Positions 1 through 11,930 are shown, numbered from the stretch's first letter. The stretch: DNA of 59,843 bases from Guyanagaster necrorhizus (GCF_019112545.1 NW_025064882.1:1-59843); one strand, 5' to 3'. Made by a program: numbers and translations. The notes: generated by a model from the letters alone, not told the origin.

Positions 1-43
1 GGTTGGTTGAGGTGACACGGAGGCCGGCGGCATGCGCGTAACA
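1..43 (-). repeat. Edge of a young Gy-B LTR
   Basis: This is the first 43 bp of a Gy-B LTR read on the minus strand; the LTR boundary (TGTTACGCGCATGCC on minus) falls at position 43. It keeps many CpG sites (cggaggccggcggcatgcg), unlike the LTR just to its right. It ends abruptly against the middle of that older LTR, so it is best read as a younger Gy-B copy inserted into the 3' LTR of element B1. The other end and the matching target duplication lie outside the window. Confidence 0.75.
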
Positions 44-473
44 GTTCAGCAGAGTGCATAGGCATCAACAAAGCTATTGGCAATATCATCTTTGAGTCAG
101 AGCCTAAGAATCTGGATGGACAGAACAGAGTTCTGTCAGAGAAGTAAACAGGAATATCCTTTGGAGTGAAATCCAACAGACAAGATAGAAAGGAGTTGAA
201 GTGAGTGCAAAGTGTAAATAGCTTATCCAATGATTATACATAGCTTTATATACTAATGGTAGCTAATTCTAAGTTGAGTTCCATTGAGTTCCAATATCAA
301 TATTGGCTACTGAGTTTGGGGTCTAGATATTACAATGTGAAATATAGATGTGAAATGATAATAGTGAAAATGAAATTAATAGGTAATGAGGAGCAGCTGG
401 AGTCCAGTGGGTTTCCATGATTGAATCCATGGTTGGTTGAGGTGACATGAAGGCTGGCAGCATGTGCATAACA
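44..473 (-). repeat. B1 3' LTR (Gy-B), truncated
   Basis: This matches the other Gy-B LTRs over most of their length, including the TATA box (tatataaag on minus) and the boundary at 473 next to the polypurine tract. The last 60 or so bases of the LTR are missing because a younger LTR (1-43) abuts here. Short open frames in it are chance openings of LTR sequence. Confidence 0.8.
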
Positions 474-603
474 GTATCCCCCTGTTAGCATTCTTGCCCT
501 CAAAAGTGCAGACCCCAATGGCCAGTGAGACCACATGGAAGATTGTTAGTGGTCATAGAAATTTTTTGCAACTTGGTCAGATACCACCACCATCACTCTA
601 AGT

Positions 604-1262
604 ATGTCACCTCTCACTGTATATCATTACTCATATACTTCCAAACCTTTGGTGAGAGAACCCACCCCTACTGGTCCTGAAGAGGCCAAGGAATTATTTC
701 ATCTGAAATGGCAGACCATGAAGAAAGAGTACATAGAGGCTGTAGAAGTCCACTTGGAGTAGAAAAGGGAGCAGAAGAGGGAGAAGAAGGTTCAGGTGGA
801 CTGTGTGGCCTGAGAGGCATGGGAAAAGAAGCAGCAAGAGAGATTAGAGAAGAAAAGGGAGGAGGTCCAGCAGATGGTGGAGAGGCAGATGAAGGAGGTG
901 AAGGAGGCATTGAGAGAGGCAGCTTGGAGGGAGACTGAGGAGAGAGAGGCTATGGTAAGGGCTGAGGCCTCAGAGGTAGAGCCAGAGAGAATGGTTATGG
1001 AGGATAGATTGCAAATGACCCTCACAGAGGCTGTTGATTTTTGGCTACATCAAGTGTTGGTGGAATGGTTCGATCCTAGCCTCAGTCTGCACTTCAAGAA
1101 GGTGACTCATCATATACCTCCAGAGTCTGATGATAAGCAGGACAAGGGAATCTGAGGAGACCCTGGAAAGGAGGAAGAGGGTGTGAGAGGGGAAGAGAAG
1201 GGCAGCGGATCCAGCAGAGAAGGGCTGTAAACACAAGTTCAGATCAGAGAGCATAGTGGATG
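604..1262 (+). pseudogene. Antisense accessory gene of Gy-B, 5' part (copy in B1)
   Basis: This is one of four copies of a gene that Gy-B elements carry between pol and the 3' LTR on the strand opposite to gag-pol. The ATG at 604 is preserved. The frame reads PEEAKELFHLKWQ, then a Lys/Glu/Arg-rich coiled-coil segment, then a SESDD-type acidic stretch and the KHKFRSE basic motif. There are in-frame stops at former Trp codons (TGG to TGA), a frameshift near 1150, and a deletion at about 1262 that joins the gene directly to integrase sequence. The intron and Cys cluster seen in other copies are gone. The function is unknown. Confidence 0.7.
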
Positions 1263-2702
1263 GCAGTAGGATAGAGAGGGATGAAGATGGCTTGTTTGCT
1301 AGCTTGGTCTATGACTACTAAGATAGCAGTAAATCCATTTGAGTCTGATAGTTGTTAAATGAAATCCATGGAAATAGAATCCCATGGCCATTCAGAGATC
1401 AGTAGAGATATGAGTAACCTGTAGGGGTGGTGTCTAGATGCCTTGTTGTGTCCACAAACTGTGCAGGACTTAATGTAGTGTTGAACATATTCACACATCT
1501 TTAGCCAGGTGTAATTCTGCCAGATGGCCTCTAATATCCAGTTTTGACTAAAATGGCCTGCTAAGATGTGGTCATGATTGTTCTGTAGTATATGGAGATG
1601 GAGATCTCCAGAGTCTGGGATATAGATGTGGCCTTCAAAGCAGAGAATGTCTGATTCATCAATGGACCACTGAGAGAGGGAGAATTCTAAAGTGGTCTTA
1701 GCCTAGCACAGGCTGTCAGAGGATATAGGGTTAGAAGATTGTGCTTGTTTGATATTAATATGGAGCTTGTCAATATCTATGATGGCACTGGCTTGAAGGG
1801 TAGGACCTTCAAGGTAGATTGCACAGAGTGATGCAGAAAGTTGTTCTTGAGTGAACACAGGTCAGAAATTGTGGAAGTTAACTTTTTGAGATTGTACAGC
1901 CTGTGTTTGGGTAGCTTTTCAGAGATGATATCACTGAAGATGTCTGCAAAATTGTGGTACTCTACTGGCACTGATAAAAGATCTGCCAGTTCTACAGATG
2001 TGGCTTTGGCTCCAATATTAGGCAAGGAAGGCTGCAGTGTGAACTGCTGAGCACCTTCTTCTGCACTGGCTCAGATGAATGCAGCAGTGGATATGATAGA
2101 GATCTTTAGATGTGCTTTCATAGTAAAAGACTCTGAGGGAGGATAGAAATAGATGGGTTTATACAGAAATAGAGTCTGCCAGCTACCCAAAGTGGATTTG
2201 GAATGGGGTGAAGCTCCAGAAGTTGGACTGATAGAGTTTGGTAGGCACAGAAGTCCTGAAATTGAGCTGGAAGGCTCAGAGAGAGATGGTTGATTGTCCT
2301 GTAGACACAGAAGTCCCTGAGATGTGGTGGAGGCTGCAGAATTGGTTAGAGTGAGATCCTGATAGCTTGAGCAGAAAGTGATACTGTTCTCAGCTCAATC
2401 AATCAGTAGATTGTAGTGGGAGAGCCAGTTGTATCCTAGGACAAGATTGCAGGATGAATCCAGAGGACTGACATAGAAGTCGATGGAAAAAGTGTTTCTA
2501 GATGAGAAATGGATGGAGATGGTTATGATTTGAGATATATGGCTTCTAATAGAGCCATTGAACAATCAAAGTTGCATGCTAGGGGTGGTTTTAATGAGGA
2601 TTTCATTGGCAGCTATATAACTCTGAACTCACATGGAGGGAACAGGGTTGCTTCCTAGTTTTCCAACTCTATAAGAATTGGTTTCATGAGAGCAGTGTTG
2701 AG
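1263..2702 (-). pseudogene. B1 pol remnant: integrase piece fused to protease region
   Basis: On the minus strand the left part reads integrase sequence around the first catalytic Asp (a SMDFI-type motif near 1360) and the zinc-binding N-terminus. At about 1860-1880 it jumps to the linker downstream of the protease (residues matching NIGAKATSVELADLLSVPVE), so RT and RNase H are missing. The retroviral-type protease region follows, up to about 2640. Stops occur throughout. The deletion means B1 could not have moved on its own in its present form. Confidence 0.7.
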
Positions 2703-3168
2703 ATCAGATTATAAAGTACATAGTCCAATTCAACCAGTATGTCTCACAAATTAGGTACAGAGATAACTCCCTCTATCACACCTTTTACTGTGGCCTCTGC
2801 ATCTATATCAAGGATAACATGGCACACCATGAGAAACCAAACAACCTTCATAATATGCGCTTCCTTGCCCAAGAACTTGATGCTCACTACTGGACCTGGA
2901 AGACTGCCTATAAAAACCAGGACAATAAATCCTCCAACTCTAAATCCAAGAGATCCAACACTTCTTTCTCAGACTCCAGCTCCATACTGAAATCTATCAT
3001 CCCTAAGCCCTATGCTGACAAGCTAGGCAAAGATGGCCACCTTACTCAGGAAGAAAAAGACTGCTGGCACTAGAACAATCTGTGCATATTCTGTGGAGCC
3101 AAACACAAGACCAAAGACTGCAACAAGTAGAAGGCAGTGGCCTCCACCAAGAGTCATGCAGCTGAAGT
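2703..3168 (+). pseudogene. B1 gag segment in inverted orientation
   Basis: This stretch reads Gy-B Gag on the plus strand (MAHHEKPNNL, FLAQELDAHYW, then a zinc knuckle CIFCGAKHKTKDC), while gag sequence on both sides reads on the minus strand. The two junctions fall at points that are adjacent in normal Gy-B gag (gaggtgcattag side and the gttgacttcagctgc side), so the piece was flipped in place. Copies B3, B4 and B5 show the normal order. Confidence 0.75.
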
Positions 3169-4085
3169 CCATTGCACATCTGAAGGTGTTCTAATGCATC
3201 TTCAGCATTGCCAATGGCATCAAAAGAGCCAAAGTTGTTATGAAGCTCATCTAAGAAAGCTGCATAGGAGAATTTCCAGGCTGATAGATTCTACAGATTG
3301 GGGTTAAGAATATCTGATTCAAACCAGTTAAGCATGGTATCAGCCTGGAAGGAAATAGCATAGTTAACCTTGTTAGCATCTGTTGCAAACATGATATATC
3401 TGTTATTGAAGTTCAACTGAAGGGAGATGATGAAGACCTTCAGTTTGTGAGAGTCAGAGCCATCAAATAGTTCTGGTTCCTTGACTTTGGTATGAATAGT
3501 GGCTGGTTTAGGGTTGTTGAGAGAAGTGGAGACTCCTTGTAACAGGTTTATGAATTCTAGGAACATGTTCTGTTGGTTTGGATTGTTGCTTCCTGCAGGG
3601 CCATCAGAGCTGCCTGAGCTATTGGGACCACCTAGATCTTCTGGATCTCCTGAAAAAGAGTTTGGTGGATTACCACCTGGTTTCCATTGGATGGGAGTAT
3701 GAGTAGAGGTGTCTTCACTTCTGCCCTCTGAGTCTAGACTGTCTAAATTCCCATGCATGTTGCCCAGAGATAAGAGGTTTATTGGGGGATCAGTTTGGGC
3801 ACCATATAACAGGCTGGCTCATTGGGCTCCATTGGTTGAGATGTTAGTGGCATTGAAAGAGTTAGGGAAATTATTATAATTAGGTTGGCAGGCAGTGAAG
3901 CTAGAGTGATTGTAGATTTCCCTATGAGAAGATTGTCCTCTACTGGAGACCAATCTGAAAAGGCCTGATTGTTCCTTTGAGGCAGAGGCTGGAATATCTT
4001 CCATGGAAAACATGTTTGGATGGGTGGGCTGGGTTTGTTTGGGATCAGTTTCTGTGAGTTAGATAAATGTGGTAGACATGATAAA
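3169..4085 (-). pseudogene. B1 gag remnant, N-terminal and capsid part
   Basis: The minus strand reads the Gy-B capsid-like domain (FLEFINLLQGVS, EPELFDGSDSHKLK, NWFESDILN) preceded by the variable Pro/Ser/Asn-rich N-terminal part (MFSMEDIPASASKEQ near 4013). Frames shift around 3760-3830. It corresponds to the first half of Gag in B5. The 155-residue open stretch at 3291-3758 is the longest surviving part. Confidence 0.75.
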
Positions 4086-4119
4086 AATTTTTGACTCAAG
4101 GGTTTGAGTTCAAATATAC

Positions 4120-4607
4120 TGTTAGGAACATGCCAATCGAGTAGGCTTGAGTGCACACATAGAGACTGGTGGAGTGCATGGGCATCAATGAAGCTATTGG
4201 CAATGTCACCCTTGAGTTGGAGCCCAAGGATCTGGATGGACAGAACAGAGTTCCATCAGAGAAGCAAACAGGAATATCCTTTGGAGTGGAATCTGACAGA
4301 CAAAGTAGGGAGGAGTTGAAGTGAGTGCAAAGTGTAGATGGCTTATCCAAGTTGATATTCAAACTGAGTAGTTACAATGGTTATACATGGCTTTATATAC
4401 TAATGATAGCTAATTTTAAGTTGGGTTCTATTGAGTTCCAATGTCAATATTCACTACTAAGTTCAGGGTCTAGATATTACAATGTGAAATATAGATGTGA
4501 AATGATAATGGTGAAAATGAAATTAATAGATAATAGGGAGTGGCTGGAGTCTAATGGGTTTCCATGATTGAATTTGTGATATGGAGGCCAGTGGCATGCA
4601 TGTAACA
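4120..4607 (-). repeat. B1 5' LTR (Gy-B)
   Basis: This is a full LTR of 488 bp on the minus strand, TGTTACATGCATGCC to TTCCTAACA. It contains the TATA box and, about 33 nt further, AGTTTGAATAT (near 4355-4365), the presumed start of the RNA. The PBS lies just outside the LTR at 4107-4117 (ATATTTGAACT on minus). The two are complementary except for changes explained by CpG decay of a TTCGAA core. Confidence 0.85.
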
Positions 4608-7600
4608 GCCCTATTGGCTGGCTAAAACTATTTGATACTGAGTGGATCTGATGAGCCATTAAGGATGTGAAAGATGAAGCTGCAGCAAAAGCCATACTCA
4701 AGAATTGGGTTCACAAGACCTGAGCCAAAGAAGTGATTAATGGAATAATCAAAGGAATAAGAAAGGCTGAGTGCTGCCAAGCCCTGAAATGACTTGACAA
4801 GCTTTGGGGACTGTGGAAGTTCATCCACTGGTTCAAGACCCTGAGCTGAGATCTATTGGCCAAAGCCCAAATTGAGACACTCACATCTTGGAGCACCTAC
4901 TCAGTGACCATGCTAATTGATAGCAGTTGCATAGGTAGCTCCATCAATCATGCTTTTGTCACTAAGTACAACCTCTCTATCTGTGCCACTGTGGCTCTGA
5001 TTCTCATCTATAATGCAGACAGAATAAAGAATCAAGCTGGTTCAATTACTAAATTTGTCAAGTTTAGATTTACAATCAGTGATCATTCTGAAAGGATTGA
5101 CCTGGCAGTGACCAATTTAGAGACCAAGGAAATCTTTCTTGGTCATGACTGATTGATCTGCCACAACCCACTGATCAACTGGAAGACTGGATGAATCACC
5201 TTTGCAAGGTGCTGATGTAGGAAAATCCCATTTGAGTTGCCAGATGAAGATCCCAATGACTGATGGGATGAGGAGATAGAGAATGGTGAAACAATCCTTG
5301 CCATAGATCTGCAGAAGGCTATACATATTCATGCCATACACCACACTAATGACTTAGCAGCAAAGGCCAATGCAGGTAAAGAAGAGAAGACATTTGAGGA
5401 AATAGTATCTGAATGAGCACAGGACTATCATGACCTGTTCAAAAAGGAAAGCTTTGACAAACTTCTGGCACCAAAGCCATAGGATCATGCCATCAAGCTG
5501 ATCTCCAATGCTAACACCAATCTAGATTGCAAGACATATTCCCTTAGCAACAATAAGCAACAAGAGCTTGACAAGTTCCTGGATGAGAACCTCTCCAGTG
5601 AGCAAATCTAGCCATCAAAATCTCTGATGGCCTCTCTCTTCTTCTTTGTCAAAAAGAAGAATAGGAAGCTCTGACCAGTTCAGGATTATTGGAGGCTCAA
5701 TGAAATGATGATTAAGAATTGTTATCTGCTTCCACTAATTTCTGAATTAATGAATAAGCTTCATGGTGTCTGATATTATATCAAACTGGATGTTTGTTGG
5801 GACTATAACAACATGCAAATCAAGGAGGGCCACCTTTCACACTAATTGAGGATTGTTCAAGCCAACAGTTACCAATTCCCCAGCAACCTTCTAATGGATG
5901 ATAAACAATATCTTTAAGGATCTCATCACCACCAGAAAGGTCATGATCTATTTAGATGATATTCTTATTATGTCCAAAACTCAAGAGGAGCATTGAAAGT
6001 TAGTCTGACAAATACTAGCTTTGATGAGGAAACATTAGTTATTCCTCAAAGTAGAGAAATGTGAATTCAAGGTACTCAAAACCAAGTACCTTGAAGTCAT
6101 CATTAGCAAAAGGAGTATTCAGATGGACCCTGTCAAGGTCACAGAGGTAATGGAGTGGCCAGAGCCAACAAAGAAGGAGTTACAATCCTTCTTAGGCTTC
6201 ACTAACTTCTACCAATGCTTCATCTGAGACTATAGCAAAATAGTCCACCCTATGATGTAATTGACTGACAATGTGCTATAGGCCTGGAGCCTGGCTCAGC
6301 AATTGGCATTTGACAATCTAAAATGCCAATTAGCAGAGAATGTCATCCTGGCAATTCTAGTGCAAGATGGAAAATTCTGCATCAAGACCAACTTGAGCAA
6401 AGGTGCTATAGGTGCTGTTCTCTTCCAAGAACAAGATGGCCATTGGCATCCAGTTGCATTTCTCTCCAAAGCACTAACTATTATAGAACACAATTATGAA
6501 ATATATGACAAGGAATTGCTTGCCATAATGCTCACCCTGAAGGAGTGGCAGCACTACCTGATCAGAGCAGTCAAAGTTTTTGAGATCTGGACAAATCATC
6601 AGAACTTATGATATTTCCAACAATCACAAAAACTGAACTGTTGGCAAGCTAAGTGGATAACCAAGCTTAGCCAATATCAATACATGCTGCATCACAAAGC
6701 TGGTGCAGCAAACAAGAAGGCCGACCTTCTCAGTCAATGTGCTGACCACAATCAGGGAGAAAGCAACAATAAAGGAGTTACATTATTAAAGCCCAAACAC
6801 TTTCAGGCAATGATCATGCTGACAGAGGAGAAAATCCATGAATGCATCAAGAGTGCAACATGGGTTAGTCACAAATGGAATCAATGAGTGGCCCCATCAC
6901 TCAACCATGAATGAGAGATGACAAAGGAAGGAGGACTAATCTGCTATGATGGATGGATTTATATCTCCAAGAATCAAGCATTTTGTGGTGAAATCATTGC
7001 CACATGTCATGACTATGTGACTGCTAGCCACCCAGACATTGCCAAGACCAAAGAGCTTGTCCTACAGGAATACTGGTGGCTCAAAATAGGCTATGACATC
7101 ATAAAATATGTTAAGGCATGTGAGGTTTGCCAGTGAGGCAAATCTTTGATCCAGCTATAGGCTGCCCTGCTCTACCCAAACAAGATCCCCTCATCATTAT
7201 GGACCCATATTTTGGTGGACATAATCACCAGATTACTGGACTGCAATAGCTATGATGCAATTCTTGTCATAGTCAATTGCTTCTCCAAAGCAATCACTCC
7301 AGTCATATGTTCTATCAAATTAATATCAGAAGGATAGGCCAATATCTTACAAGATAAAGTATATGCTAAGTATAGCATGCCTCAAGTCATCATCTCAGAC
7401 AGGGGACCCCAATTTGTCTCCAAATTTCTTGATGACTTATATTGCCTTCTTAACATTAAATGCAATGCATCGACCACCTATCATCCTCAAACCAATGGCC
7501 AGACAGAGAGGGCCAATCAAGAGGTGGAGAAATACCTCCACCTCTTTATCAACTATTGATAGGATGACTGGGTGGAATACTACTCTGAACATCACCAGTG
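4608..7600 (+). pseudogene. A1: Gy-A pol remnant
   Basis: Translation follows A5 Pol from the pre-protease helix (WLKLFDTE) through protease (TLIDSSCIGSS, active-site DSG changed to DSS), RT (YLDDILIMSK near 5950), RNase H (6303-6611, open for 102 residues), the integrase zinc domain (6918-7136, CHDYVTASH and CEVC) and the integrase core (VIISDRGPQFVSKF near 7387, then an HPQTNGQTE motif) to about 7580. Arg codons have mostly become TGA or Cys through CGN to TGN changes. Its left end is cut by B1 and its right end by A2. No gag, LTR or chromodomain survives here. Confidence 0.85.
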
Positions 7601-8068
7601 TGTTATGATTTTCTATTTTCCTTCCCAAGATTTAATCTCTATTTATGCTTAGTCAGAGTGTCAGAACAAGTGCTTAAAACCATGGGACAAGGCTTAGTCA
7701 TCACAACTAGCCAAGTCTGTCATTGTTTTTCGATGCAACAGCATTGCTTGACAACACACAACCAGCCTTTTATGTATGATAACAATGCTCAAGGACAATG
7801 AGCACCATAGACAGAGAAACACATAATAAGTATATAGTATTATTAGCAGACCTTATACAGTATTTAAGAAAGCTTGCTCTTGCTGGTAAACCCCAGCTTT
7901 GAGCTAAAGTTTATTCCATCTCATTTTACTCTCAAGCTAGTCACACAAAGCCTTGAAGCACAGGGAGTTAACACTGATACATATAAGTGAACTCTAACAG
8001 AAAGCTCAAACATGAAGCCACATTAGTTTATCACATGCTCATTGATCACATGTGACTTGAGCCTAACA
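7601..8068 (+). repeat. A2 5' LTR (Gy-A)
   Basis: This 468-bp LTR aligns with the A5 LTR from TGTTATGATT to GCCTAACA. It has a TATA-like tatttaag near 7860 and, about 34 nt further, agctttgagctaa, which pairs with the PBS ttagctcgaagct directly after the LTR except for one CpG-decay change. Confidence 0.85.
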
Positions 8069-8123
8069 ATTAGCTCGAAGCTTTGCCTTCTCTTTCTCAA
8101 GCTCAATTGTGCTGAAAAACCAA

Positions 8124-8350
8124 ATGCCATCAGCTACTACCACTGACCTTAATCATGACTTCTTTGAATTGATAGCTTCTATTATTGAAACACTACTAGG
8201 ACTTCTAGCTATCATCATCCAATAACCACTTAGATAGTCAGACACTATCAGGCATTCCAACAGATCCACATCATCCTCTGGAATATAACCCCAGATCTAC
8301 CATTCCATAACATCCCTGTCTCTATCAGAGCATCTTTCCAGCTGCAAGAG
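8124..8350 (+). pseudogene. A2 ORF1 remnant (N-terminal membrane segment)
   Basis: The ATG at 8124 opens MPSATTTDLNHDFFELIAS followed by a hydrophobic stretch rich in Ile and Leu, closely matching the start of ORF1 in A5 (45558). A small deletion near 8220 breaks the frame, and the region ends in the internal deletion. Its value is as evidence that the ORF1 start is conserved in separate copies. Confidence 0.75.
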
Positions 8351-10210
8351 TGACCCATATCAGGATCTACTTGCTAAAGCCTAAATCGAGACTCTTACAT
8401 CTCAATTGATTCATGCAGTAATCACCTTGATTGATAGTGGCTGCACTGGAAGTTCAATTAATTGTGCTTTTGTTGACAAGCACCAACTCCTAACAAGAGC
8501 CACAGTGGCCCCAATCTCAGTGTATAATACTGATGAAATGAAAAACCAGGCCAGTTCAATTACCAAGTTGGTGGAGCTCTAACTCACAATCAGAGATCAT
8601 TCTAAATGAATTGACTTGGCAGTCATAGACCTCGGGACTAAGAAAGTCTTTCTTAGTCATGACTGGCTAATATGCTATAATCTGTTAATCAATTGAAAAA
8701 CCAGGCAGATCACATTCACAAGATGCTGGTGTCAGAAGATTCTATTTGAATTGCCCAATGAGAACCCAGAGGATCAGTGGGATGAGGAGCTGGAGAAAGG
8801 AGAAACCATCCTTGCCATCAATCTTCAGTGGGAACTACATCTCCATGCTATTCATTATGCCAACAACTTGACTGCCAAGGCTAATGAGCATAAGGAGGAG
8901 AAAACCTTTGAAGAGATAGTGCCTGAATGGGCACATGACTTCAGAGACCTGTTTGAGAAGGAAAGCTTTGACAAACTGCCAGAGCCAAAGCCTTGGAATC
9001 ATGTGATCAAGCTAATTTCAAATGTGAATGCCAATTTAGATTGCAAGATGTATCCACTTGGCAATAATGAAGAACAGGAACTCAACAAGTTTTTAGATGA
9101 GAACTTGTTCAGCAGGCACATCTGACCATTGAAATCCCCTATGGCATCACCATTCTTCTTCATTAAAAAGAAAGATGGCAAACTCTGACCAGTTTAGGAC
9201 TATCAAAAACTCAATGAAATAATAATCAAAAACTGATATCCTCTTCTCCTGATCTTGGAATTGATAAACAAACTCTGAGGTGCCAGATACTACACTAAGC
9301 TTGATGTCTGGTGGGGATATAACAATGTCTGCATCAAAGAGGGGGATGAGTGGAAGGCTGTGTTCAGAATGAATCAGGGATTATTTGAGCCAACAGTCAT
9401 GTTTTTTGGGCTCACTAATTCTCTGGCAACATTTCAATGGATGATGAATGATATATTCAAGAACCTCATTGCCACTGGAAAGGTCACCATCTACCTTGAT
9501 AACATCTTGATCATGTCAAGGACAAAGCAGGAACACCGAAACCTAGTATGACAAGTACTAGCTCTCATGAGAAAACACAAGCTGTTTCTCAAAGCAGAGA
9601 AATGTGAATTTGAGATACTCAAAATAGAGTATCTTGAAGTCATCATCAGTGAAGAAAGCATCAGGATGAATCCCATCAAGGTAGCCAGAGTAACAGAATG
9701 GCCAGAGCTGACCAAGAAAAAAGAGCTACAATCGTTCCTTGAGTTCACAAACTTTTACTGATGCTTCATCTGGAACTACAGCAAAATTGTCCAGCTGATG
9801 ACACAATTAACCAGCAATACCCCATGGGCCTGAGATCTCTCCCAACAAACCACCTTCATTGATCTAAAGTGATAACTTGCAGAAGACATAATACTCACTA
9901 TCCTCATGCAGAAGAGAAGGTTCTAAGTTGAAGCTGACTCCAGTGAGGGGACTATCAGAGCCATACTTTCACAAGAATAGAAGGGAAAATGGCACTCAAT
10001 TACATTCCTCTCTAAGGCACTTACAATCACTGAATGCAACTATGAGATCTATAACAAGGAATTACTTGCCATCATGCTCACCCTAGAAGAATGGTGATAT
10101 TATCTGATTGGAGCCATGGAGATTTTTGAGATCTGGACAGATCATCAAAATCTTTGATATTTTTGACAGCTGCAGAAATTGAACTGCCAACAAGCCAGAT
10201 GGGTCACTGA
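8351..10210 (+). pseudogene. A2 pol remnant: protease, RT, RNase H
   Basis: The sequence follows A5 Pol: protease with an intact LIDSGCTGSS motif near 8435, a 124-residue open stretch (8751-9125) covering the protease-RT linker, RT with YLDNILIMS near 9495 (second catalytic Asp changed to Asn), and RNase H up to the TDHQNL motif and the ARWVT motif at 10208. Stop codons interrupt it, mostly TGA at Arg positions. Rep-C then splits the gene. Confidence 0.85.
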
Positions 10211-11560
10211 TGATGTGCTTGGTAACAGCTAAGTGACTAAGAGAAGTGAATGAGGAATGAACTCTCAAACACCAACACCTAACCACTCAATACACAATCA
10301 CCAAATACAGTTGAGGTCAGTTGTTTTGAGTACGATAGAAGCACTCTTGCAGTCTTAAGTAAAATCACAGAAACAGTCAATAAAAACAGTTATTTAACTC
10401 TATCTTGCTTTCAAAGATGCAATACTCATGAGAGTAGTTTATAGCAATGTTTAAGTATAATTAGGACTTAGAATCAACACCAAATTGCGCTCCAAACCAA
10501 CTTAGAATATTCCAAAACCCAATGAACTCCAAAACCCAAATACTAAGTCTATCAAACACTTAGGCTTGACTAGCTGCACTCTTGGCTGGCTAGCAGTCCT
10601 CAAAACCGAAGAACTTGTATTCTGATGCCAAAACCCTTATAGTTTGGAACCCAAATTAATCCGAAACCCAAAATATAGTTATTATTCCAATCTAATCCTC
10701 TCTCTAAGTGACAAAGCAACTTAAATAAATCACTAAGTCGAAGCAGAACTCAAAATCTATTGTCCCAGGGACTAGCTACAGTGGGCTAGAAGGCCTGAAT
10801 GTGGGGGTGGGTCACTTGCTTGCTATTTCCCCCCCATTCCCTTCTTTTATACACCAACAACAGGTACAGAATCTATAAATAAAGCANNNNNNNNNNNNNN
10901 NNNNNNNNNNNNNNNNNNNNNNNNNNNNNNNNNNNNNNNNNNNNNNNNNNNNNNNNNNNNNNNNNNNNNNNNNNNNNNNNNNNNNNNNNNNNNNNNNNNN
11001 NNNNNNNNNNNNNNNNNNNNNNNNNNNNNNNNNNNNNNNNNNNNNNNNNNNNNNNNNNNNNNNNNNNNNNNNNNNNNNNNNNNNNNNNNNNNNNNNNNNN
11101 NNNNNNNNNNNNNNNNNNNNNNNNNNNNNNNNNNNNNNNNNNNNNNNNNNNNNNNNNNNNNNNNNNNNNNNNNNNNNNNNNNNNNNNNNNNNNNNNNNNN
11201 NNNNNNNNNNNNNNNNNNNNNNNNNNNNNNNNNNNNNNNNNNNNNNNNNNNNNNNNNNNNNNNNNNNNNNNNNNNNNNNNNNNNNNNNNNNNNNNNNNNN
11301 NNNNNNNNNNNNNNNNNNNNNNNNNNNNNNNNNNNNNNNNNNNNNNNNNNNNNNNNNNNNNNNNNNNNNNNNNNNNNNNNNNNNNNNNNNNNNNNNNNNN
11401 NNNNNNNNNNNNNNNNNNNNNNNNNNNNNNNNNNNNNNNNNNNNNNNNNNNNNNNNNNNNNNNNNNNNTCCTCTACTGGCTAATGATTCTCAGTTACTAG
11501 CATATTCTAATGTGTTATGCAGAATTTGCAAATTATAGGGCTGGACATGTAGCCTGCATA
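10211..11560. mobile_element. Rep-C: unclassified insertion in A2 pol
   Basis: Gy-A pol breaks at 10210 and resumes at 11561, flanked by tcactga (10204-10210) and tcaccga (11561-11567), a possible 7-bp target duplication. The first 107 bp are almost identical to the sequence at 59737-59843, and both copies start with TGATGTSCTTGGTAACAGC, so this is a dispersed repeat with a fixed end. It includes a C run near 10829 and no coding frame that I can recognise. About 582 bases are N, so the class (DNA transposon or LTR) cannot be decided. Confidence 0.65.
10887..11468. other. Assembly gap (N)
   Basis: This is a run of N inside Rep-C. Its length may be nominal; the other gap in this window (45005-45457) can be shown to be mis-sized. 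Confidence 0.95.
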
Positions 11561-11930
11561 TCACCGAACTCAGTCAATATCAATACACACTCTATTATAA
11601 AGCAGGGGTAATGAACAAAAAGGCTAACCTTCTTAGTCAGAGGGCAGATTATGATCAGGGAGAAAGTGATAATGAAGGGGTGATATTACTGTGGCCTGAA
11701 CACTTTAGGGCTATGATAATGCCAATAGAGGAAGAGATCCATGAATGGATCAAGAGTGCCACCCAGGATAATCATAAATGGGACCAATGAGTGGCCCTAT
11801 CCCTCAATCATAAACAAGTGATGATCAGGAAAGAAGGATTAATCTGCTATGATAGATGAATTTATATTCTCTGCAACCAAAGCTTATGTGGTGAGATTAT
11901 CACCACTTGCCATGACTATGCTACTCTTTT
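11561..11930 (+). pseudogene. A2 pol remnant, continued: RNase H end and integrase zinc domain
   Basis: This continues the A2 pol after Rep-C: TELSQYQYTLYYKAG, then the spacer with PEHFRAMIMP, then the start of the integrase zinc-binding domain (CGEIITTCHDYAT) where the match stops. It also carries stops at Arg and Trp codons. Confidence 0.8.

Larger units (their letters stand above)
44..4607 (-). mobile_element. B1: defective Gy-B Ty3/Gypsy element
   Basis: Both LTRs are on the minus strand (3' LTR 44-473, 5' LTR 4120-4607), with a PPT (474-485, ccccct on plus) and a PBS (4107-4117). The interior is only about 3.6 kb because the RT and RNase H region and the end of the integrase/chromodomain part are deleted. 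A piece of gag (about 2703-3168) is flipped relative to the rest. Many stop codons and almost no CpG show that it is old. It interrupts a Gy-A pol on its right side (A1, from 4608). Confidence 0.8.
7601..11930 (+). mobile_element. A2: defective Gy-A element
   Basis: It begins with a complete LTR (7601-8068) and PBS, has the start of ORF1 (8124 onward), then a large internal deletion (near 8350) that joins ORF1 directly to the protease part of pol. Pol runs to 10210, is interrupted by Rep-C, and resumes at 11561 up to about 11930 in the integrase zinc domain. No matching 3' LTR is visible. It lies directly against A1 pol on its left. Confidence 0.8.

Noticed and set aside
330..536. Minus open frame ending in an FIFTIIISHLYFTL-type sequence, with like frames at 4477-4701 and 27105-27293
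   Set aside because: It lies within Gy-B LTRs and repeats only because the LTR does; no independent sign of coding.
708..938. Plus open frame MADHEERVHRGC and the similar one at 27483-27713
   Set aside because: Alternative frame of the accessory gene; the frame with the PEEAKELFHL motif, the intron phase and the Cys cluster fits all copies better.
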